Source of the DNA: CAJQQY01 sp964352225
Lineage (GTDB): Bacteria > Bacteroidota > Bacteroidia > Chitinophagales > Saprospiraceae
DNA length: 26,088 nucleotides
Assembly: GCA_964352225.1 (NCBI GenBank)
Contig: CAYGRM010000044.1
Location: 1 to 26,088, forward strand
Reading direction: 5' to 3'
Below are positions 21,949 through 26,088 of the stretch, piece after piece. The position numbers and the translations under genes are program-made. The notes under the pieces were generated by a model that was not told the origin of the DNA, ran no database searches, and worked only from the letters and a program-made list of their open reading frames with translations. Each line of letters starts with the position of its first letter. The stretch's first letter is position 1.

Positions 21949-22827
21949 ATGATAGAACTACCAATCATCAATAAAAATGAAAAAGAACCTCGCAAAAAGA
22001 AACCAGATTGGTTGCGAGTAAAATTACCCATCGGAGAAGACTTCAAAAGAGTGCGAAGATTGGTCGATGAATATAAATTGCATACCATTTGCGAAAGTGG
22101 AAGTTGCCCAAATATGGGTGAGTGCTGGGGTGCTGGAACTGCGACTTTTATGATTTTGGGAAATACCTGTACTCGATCTTGTTCCTTTTGTGCAGTCAAA
22201 ACTGGGCGACCACCTGAGTACGATGAAGATGAGCCACGTCGAGTAGCTGAAGCGATCAAATTGATGCAAGTCAAGCATGCGGTACTTACTTCCGTGAATC
22301 GAGATGAACGAAAAGATCGAGGTGCTGAAATTTGGTATCAAACGGTAAAGTTGACCAAGGAAATGTCTCCTGCGACAACTATCGAAACATTGATTCCTGA
22401 TGTTCGAGCAACTTGGGATGCTTTGGCAAGAATGGTTGAAGGTGGTCAAGAAGTAGTTTCTCACAATATGGAAACGGTCGAAAGTTTATATCGAAAAATT
22501 CGACCGCAAGCTAAATATGCTCGAAGCCTCGAACAAATTAAAAGAACCAAAGCAATGGGACATCGAACCAAATCAGGTGTCATGGTGGGTCTTGGTGAAA
22601 CGAAAGATCAGATGCTAAAAATCATGGATGATTTAGTGGAACACGGATGCGATGTATTGACCATTGGGCAATACTTGCAACCAACAAAAATGCATGTGGA
22701 AGTGGCGGAGTTTGTTCATCCTGATGTTTTTGCGATGTACAAAGAAGAAGGATTAAAGAGAGGTTTTGATTTTGTGGAGAGTGGACCTTTGGTGAGATCA
22801 AGTTATCATGCGGAAAGACACCTCTAA
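21949..22827 (+). CDS. lipA: Lipoyl synthase
   Basis: 292 residues, a radical SAM enzyme that inserts two sulfur atoms into protein-bound octanoyl groups to make lipoyl cofactors for pyruvate and 2-oxoglutarate dehydrogenases and the glycine cleavage system. The auxiliary 4Fe-4S cluster is bound by C48, C53 and C59 (CESGSCPNMGEC) and the SAM cluster by C74, C78 and C81 (CTRSCSFC). The C-terminal RSSYHAE motif supplies the conserved Ser that ligates the auxiliary cluster. Length is normal for the family (about 290-320). The ATG at 21949 directly precedes the conserved basic N-terminus (KKKPDWLRVKLP). It is followed by a terminator shared with the convergent lipoprotein gene. No lipB is adjacent. 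Confidence 0.97.
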   Translation: MIELPIINKNEKEPRKKKPDWLRVKLPIGEDFKRVRRLVDEYKLHTICESGSCPNMGECWGAGTATFMILGNTCTRSCSFCAVKTGRPPEYDEDEPRRVAEAIKLMQVKHAVLTSVNRDERKDRGAEIWYQTVKLTKEMSPATTIETLIPDVRATWDALARMVEGGQEVVSHNMETVESLYRKIRPQAKYARSLEQIKRTKAMGHRTKSGVMVGLGETKDQMLKIMDDLVEHGCDVLTIGQYLQPTKMHVEVAEFVHPDVFAMYKEEGLKRGFDFVESGPLVRSSYHAERHL

Positions 22828-22852
22828 CATAACTACTAACCTTATTTGATAA

Positions 22853-22892
22853 AAAATGCCCTGATAGTTTTGTAAAACTGTCAGGGCATTTT
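22853..22892. terminator. Bidirectional terminator between lipA and the lipoprotein gene
   Basis: AAAATGCCCTGATAGTTTT pairs with AAAACTGTCAGGGCATTTT, with one G-T pair and a tiny loop, followed by a T-run on the plus strand and an A-run upstream. It ends 7 bases before the stop of the convergent gene. Confidence 0.9.
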
Positions 22893-22898
22893 CTTTTT

Positions 22899-23564
22899 TT
22901 ATAAATCTTCTGAAAAATAATAAGCTAAGAATACCTTGTTATTTTTAGTCTCTAATCGTTCAATACTGAATTTTTGAGTAGTTGGGTTTTCGCTTAAAAT
23001 GAATTCATTTCCAACTGTGAAGGGACCAATTTGTTCGACTGCCATTTTTAAAGGAGGAAGTTTGCTTTTAAGGTCAAAAGGTGGTTTACTCATTTTGCTA
23101 GTCATTTCAATCAATTCTAAGACTTTTGCAGAAACAGCTTTTTCGTTTGAAATATCCAAATCACTAGCTGGCAAGAAATAAGAATAAGTCAAAACAATAG
23201 AATTACAACCTTTGGAAGTCACATCTAATTTGTATCCATTTTCCAAAAACATCGTTTCTTTTCCATAACCTTGTTGTGAATTTAATTTAAATTCATAGCC
23301 ATTCACTTGGTGCTCTTTGATAATTGTAGAACTAGGAATGGTTCGGCTACAATTGTTGGCAGCCCAATAATCGACTCCCTCTTTTTGGCTAGGAAAAGGA
23401 ATATCTTTGGATAATTTTTTAGGTTGAGGTTGAAGTTGAGGTTCAGGTTGGGATTGAAGCGTTTCGACCGCTGGTTTTTCTTCATTTGCAGTTTTTGGAG
23501 CATTATTTTCACACCCCAAAAAAGGCAATAAAAAGAGGGAAAGTAGAATTTTATAATTATTCAT
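22899..23564 (-). CDS. Lipoprotein of unknown function
   Basis: 221 residues. A signal with lipobox C18 (LPFLGC, then ENNAP) indicates a lipid-anchored protein. A low-complexity linker (PEPQLQPQPKK, about 41-51) built from Gln/Pro codons holds the folded domain away from the membrane. The mature domain contains paired Cys in NNCSRT and SKGCNS that could form a disulfide, and mixed strands and helices, with no motif I recognise. The gene is convergent with lipA and divergent from upp. The repeated hexanucleotide-like coding of the linker is prone to length change. Confidence 0.78.
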   Translation of the reverse strand: MNNYKILLSLFLLPFLGCENNAPKTANEEKPAVETLQSQPEPQLQPQPKKLSKDIPFPSQKEGVDYWAANNCSRTIPSSTIIKEHQVNGYEFKLNSQQGYGKETMFLENGYKLDVTSKGCNSIVLTYSYFLPASDLDISNEKAVSAKVLELIEMTSKMSKPPFDLKSKLPPLKMAVEQIGPFTVGNEFILSENPTTQKFSIERLETKNNKVFLAYYFSEDL

Positions 23565-23638
23565 GTTGTCTTTTTTTATAATTAGACTGAGATTTTGAAG
23601 AAATCAAATTTCATAAAAAATTGCCAAAACCTAGAATA

Positions 23639-23661
23639 GATTGAGTGTTAATTACTCAATC
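23639..23661. promoter_or_regulatory. Palindromic operator candidate upstream of upp
   Basis: GATTGAGT-GTTAATT-ACTCAATC has perfect 8-base arms around a 7-base spacer. It ends 12 bases before the -7 box, so it covers the -33 region of the upp promoter and could serve either divergent gene. The binding factor is unknown. Confidence 0.5.
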
Positions 23662-23673
23662 AACAAATTTGTT

Positions 23674-23681
23674 TATATTTG
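23674..23681 (+). promoter_or_regulatory. -7 promoter box of upp
   Basis: TATATTTG matches TAnnTTTG and lies 24 bases before the upp ATG. No clear -33 TTTG is seen; the palindrome at 23639-23661 lies there instead. Confidence 0.65.
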
Positions 23682-23705
23682 GAAAAAGAAACTTAAAAAG
23701 AACCT

Positions 23706-24356
23706 ATGATATTTAATCTAAGCAAGCAGAATTCAATAGCTAACAAGTATATCGCAGAATTACGAGATGTGAATATTCAGAAAGATCGGATGCGTTTTCG
23801 TAAAAATATGGAGCGAGTAGGAGAAATATTGGCCTACGAGATTAGTAAAACGTTGAAGTACGAAGAGCGAGAAGTAGAAACACCTTTGGGAATAGCTACC
23901 GTCCAATTACCTTCGCAAAGAATAGTCCTTGGAACCATTTTAAGAGCAGGACTTCCGATGCATCAAGGAGCATTGAATGTATTTGAGGAAGCAGACAATG
24001 CATTTATTTCTGCCTACCGAATGCATCACAAAGATGGTACTTTTGAAATAAATATTGAATATACTTCTTGTCCGAATTTGGATGATTGTATTTTGATATT
24101 GTGTGATCCAATGCTGGCGACAGGTGCGTCGATGGATCTAGCGATTAATGAATTAAAAGAGTATGGAAAACCTGACGCAATTCATCTAATGACTGCGGTA
24201 GCTTCCACTTATGGAATTAGTCACATCAAACGATTGAATCCTAATGTGAAATTATGGATTGGAGCAGAAGACGATGAGTTAACGGCAAAGTCGTACATTG
24301 TGCCTGGTTTGGGTGATGCGGGAGATTTAAGTTATGGAAGTAAAATGCAAGATTGA
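23706..24356 (+). CDS. upp: Uracil phosphoribosyltransferase
   Basis: 216 residues. The enzyme salvages uracil by joining it to PRPP to give UMP and pyrophosphate in the cytoplasm. The PRPP-binding loop is CDPMLATGAS (133-142). LRAGLPMHQGAL is the conserved flexible region, and the C-terminal YIVPGLGDAGDLSYG is the uracil-binding motif. Length is typical of the family (about 208-216). It stands alone, with its own promoter and a candidate operator upstream; the sodium:solute symporter downstream starts 150 bases later and may be separate. No uracil permease is adjacent. Confidence 0.96.
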   Translation: MIFNLSKQNSIANKYIAELRDVNIQKDRMRFRKNMERVGEILAYEISKTLKYEEREVETPLGIATVQLPSQRIVLGTILRAGLPMHQGALNVFEEADNAFISAYRMHHKDGTFEINIEYTSCPNLDDCILILCDPMLATGASMDLAINELKEYGKPDAIHLMTAVASTYGISHIKRLNPNVKLWIGAEDDELTAKSYIVPGLGDAGDLSYGSKMQD

Positions 24357-24486
24357 TTCTTTTTCAAATACATATAAAATCTAACTTTAATAACGTTAAA
24401 CTTTTTTTTAACTTTCCCCTTTTTTCTCGTGTTAGACAAATTGACTTGAAGCAAAAGGTTGTGTCCAAAAACCATAAATAGAGACA

Positions 24487-24494
24487 TACATTCG
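24487..24494 (+). promoter_or_regulatory. Weak -7 box candidate for the symporter gene
   Basis: TACATTCG differs from TAnnTTTG at one base and lies 12 bases before the ATG at 24507. The 150-base gap after upp shows no strong hairpin. Confidence 0.3.
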
Positions 24495-24506
24495 TATTAA
24501 AACTTA

Positions 24507-26051
24507 ATGATGAAATCACTTACACCAGAGCTTATATTTGGGGTTGTAGCTTTATATTTTTTAGTCTTAATGGCCATTTCTTATTTCACAGGTAAGGACG
24601 CCAACAATGCCGATTTTTTTCTTGCCAATCGAAAATCACCTTGGTATTTAGTAGCATTTGGAATGATCGGAGCATCGCTTTCGGGAGTTACATTTATTTC
24701 TCTTCCTGGCGCTGTTGGCGCTGGAGGTGGCAATCAAGCCTTTTCTTATATGCAAATGGTATTTGGATATTTGGTCGGCTATGCGGTGATTGCTTTGGTG
24801 CTTTTGCCTTTGTACTATAGAATGAATTTGACCTCGATTTATGGCTATTTAGAGGAACGTTTTGGGAAATGGTCTTATAAAACAGGGGCGTTTTATTTCT
24901 TATTATCAAGAGTAATAGGAGCTTCACTTCGTTTATTTTTGGTAGCCATAGTTTTCCTTAAAATTACGGATGGGTTTGACATGGAAGTCCCTTTTTGGTT
25001 GGTAGTAGCAGTTACAATTTTACTAATTTGGATTTATACGTTTAAAGGTGGAATTCGAACAATTGTATGGACAGATACTTTGCAGACTTTCTTCATGCTG
25101 ACGTCGGTTGTGCTGACGATCTTTGCAATAGGGAATGCTTTGGATAAAAATGTAGGTGATTTGGTGGGAACGATCCAGCAAAGCGAATATAGCCAAATGT
25201 TTTTCTTCGACAACTTCATGACGGACTCTAATAATTTTTTCAAACAATTTATCTCAGGTGCATTGATAGCAATAGTGATGACTGGATTGGATCAAGATAT
25301 GATGCAAAAGAACTTGAGCTGTCGAACTTTAAAAGATGCACAGAAAAATGTTTTTGTATTTAGTGTGATTTTAGTTTTTGTAAATATGTTGTTTTTAGGA
25401 TTGGGAGCATTGCTTTACATCTATGCATTGACGGTAGGAATCGAAATTCCAGAACGATCAGATCAACTTTTCGCAGCTATTGCTTTGGATCATTTATCGC
25501 CTGCGATAGGCATTATATTTATTTTAGGATTGATTGCAGCAGCATATTCAAGCGCGGATTCTGCGTTGACTGCTTTAACGACTTCTTTTTGTGTGGATTT
25601 TTTGGATATGGAGAAAAATGAAAAAACGGAAGTAGAAAATAAAAAAACGAGGTTTGCGGTTCACATAGGATTTTCAGTTTTATTATTTTTAGTCATCATT
25701 GCTTCGTATTATTTGACGGACAAACCAGTTATTAATAATTTGTTTGCGGCAGCGGGTTATACCTATGGTCCTTTGTTAGGCTTATTTACATTTGGTTTAT
25801 TTTCCAAATCAAAAATTCAGGATGGTTGGATGGTTCCCGTGATTTGTGTGGTAGCTCCTTTGATCACTTATTTTTTACAAGTCAATAAATTATTTATTGG
25901 TTTTGAATTAGGTTTTTTGAATATTGGGTTGAATGGCATTTTGACCTTTTTAGGTTTGCTTGCAATTTCGTATTGGGAGCCGAAGTTGGAAGGGGAAACG
26001 GAAATGCCTTCGTGGGAAGTGGGGGATGACGAGGAGATTTTAGATAATTAA
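24507..26051 (+). CDS. Sodium:solute symporter (SSS family)
   Basis: 514 residues with about 13 hydrophobic helices, typical for the solute:sodium symporter family, which couples uptake of a sugar, amino acid, nucleoside or organic acid to Na+ at the inner membrane. Family features include FFLANRKSPWYLVAFGMIGASLSGVTFISLPG near the start (helices 1 and 2, unwound Na+ site region), GYLEERFG, GGIRTIVWTDTLQTFFM, GLDQDMMQKNLSCR, and AAYSSADSALTALTTSFCVDF with Ser residues of the sodium site. A short acidic C-terminal tail follows the last helix. The start may be the first or second Met of MMKS. The substrate cannot be predicted; it follows upp, but a link with uracil is speculation. The last 37 bases of the window are AT-rich and may begin a terminator. 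Confidence 0.92.
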   Translation: MMKSLTPELIFGVVALYFLVLMAISYFTGKDANNADFFLANRKSPWYLVAFGMIGASLSGVTFISLPGAVGAGGGNQAFSYMQMVFGYLVGYAVIALVLLPLYYRMNLTSIYGYLEERFGKWSYKTGAFYFLLSRVIGASLRLFLVAIVFLKITDGFDMEVPFWLVVAVTILLIWIYTFKGGIRTIVWTDTLQTFFMLTSVVLTIFAIGNALDKNVGDLVGTIQQSEYSQMFFFDNFMTDSNNFFKQFISGALIAIVMTGLDQDMMQKNLSCRTLKDAQKNVFVFSVILVFVNMLFLGLGALLYIYALTVGIEIPERSDQLFAAIALDHLSPAIGIIFILGLIAAAYSSADSALTALTTSFCVDFLDMEKNEKTEVENKKTRFAVHIGFSVLLFLVIIASYYLTDKPVINNLFAAAGYTYGPLLGLFTFGLFSKSKIQDGWMVPVICVVAPLITYFLQVNKLFIGFELGFLNIGLNGILTFLGLLAISYWEPKLEGETEMPSWEVGDDEEILDN

Positions 26052-26088
26052 TTTTTTAGGAAAAAATAAAAAAGAGAAGCCCTCGAAG

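Noticed and set aside
22024..22464. 146-residue minus-strand open frame within lipA
   Set aside because: lipA on the plus strand is certain from its Cys motifs, so this is a shadow frame.
23410..23460. Tandem repeat in the lipoprotein gene as a regulatory array
   Set aside because: It is low-complexity coding for a Pro/Gln linker (QPEPQLQPQP), a common spacer after lipoprotein signals.

Overview
The window looks like a chromosomal segment of an AT-rich member of the Bacteroidota, plausibly near the Saprospiria. This is inferred from Bacteroidota-style promoter boxes (TAnnTTTG), starts without clear Shine-Dalgarno sites, a DUF4301 protein that I know mainly from this phylum, short lipoprotein signals, and many palindromic intergenic repeats. 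I see no rRNA, tRNA, CRISPR array, prophage or insertion sequence. Most of the content is housekeeping and envelope genes.

Layout. (1) 1-973: a cut-off C-terminus and two small membrane proteins that look like tandem paralogues. (2) 1118-3938: a metal-homeostasis operon. A DtxR/MntR-type repressor has a near-perfect palindromic operator on its own promoter, followed by a TroA/ZnuA-like binding protein and an ABC ATPase. No permease gene follows, and large inverted repeats sit between the genes. (3) 4018-6752: a Tat-type S66 LD-carboxypeptidase, divergent from a DUF4301 protein. (4) 6843-11583 (minus strand): a TPR histidine kinase and LuxR-type response regulator, then a promoter with a palindromic site, a small ORF, a dihaem cytochrome c and a His-rich lipoprotein. 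(5) 11680-17228 (minus strand): a UvrD-like helicase fused to an Fe-S PD-(D/E)XK nuclease, a class A beta-lactamase-like lipoprotein and a GT9 glycosyltransferase. (6) 17263-18195: an exported protein of uncertain function. (7) 18506-20761: a compact four-gene cassette of coiled-coil protein, helical protein with a roadblock-like C-terminus, Rab-like small GTPase and PAS-like protein. (8) 20973-26051: an outer-membrane protein, lipA, a lipoprotein, upp and a sodium:solute symporter.

The best candidate for a little-described system is the four-gene GTPase cassette. Roadblock-fold proteins such as MglB act on small GTPases such as MglA, so a GTPase next to a predicted roadblock-like partner, a coiled-coil protein and a possible sensor suggests a spatial or signalling switch. 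From memory, unverified, similar sets occur in Proteobacteria, where the homologue of the second gene carries a C-terminal OmpA domain.

A second theme is repeats. Long inverted repeats lie at 1834-1987, 2999-3102 and 14835-14909. A family sharing a GCYRCTGAMTTT core occurs at four sites. Two palindromic elements have entered coding sequence: one supplies the last residues of the LD-carboxypeptidase and one an internal hexapeptide of the beta-lactamase-like protein.
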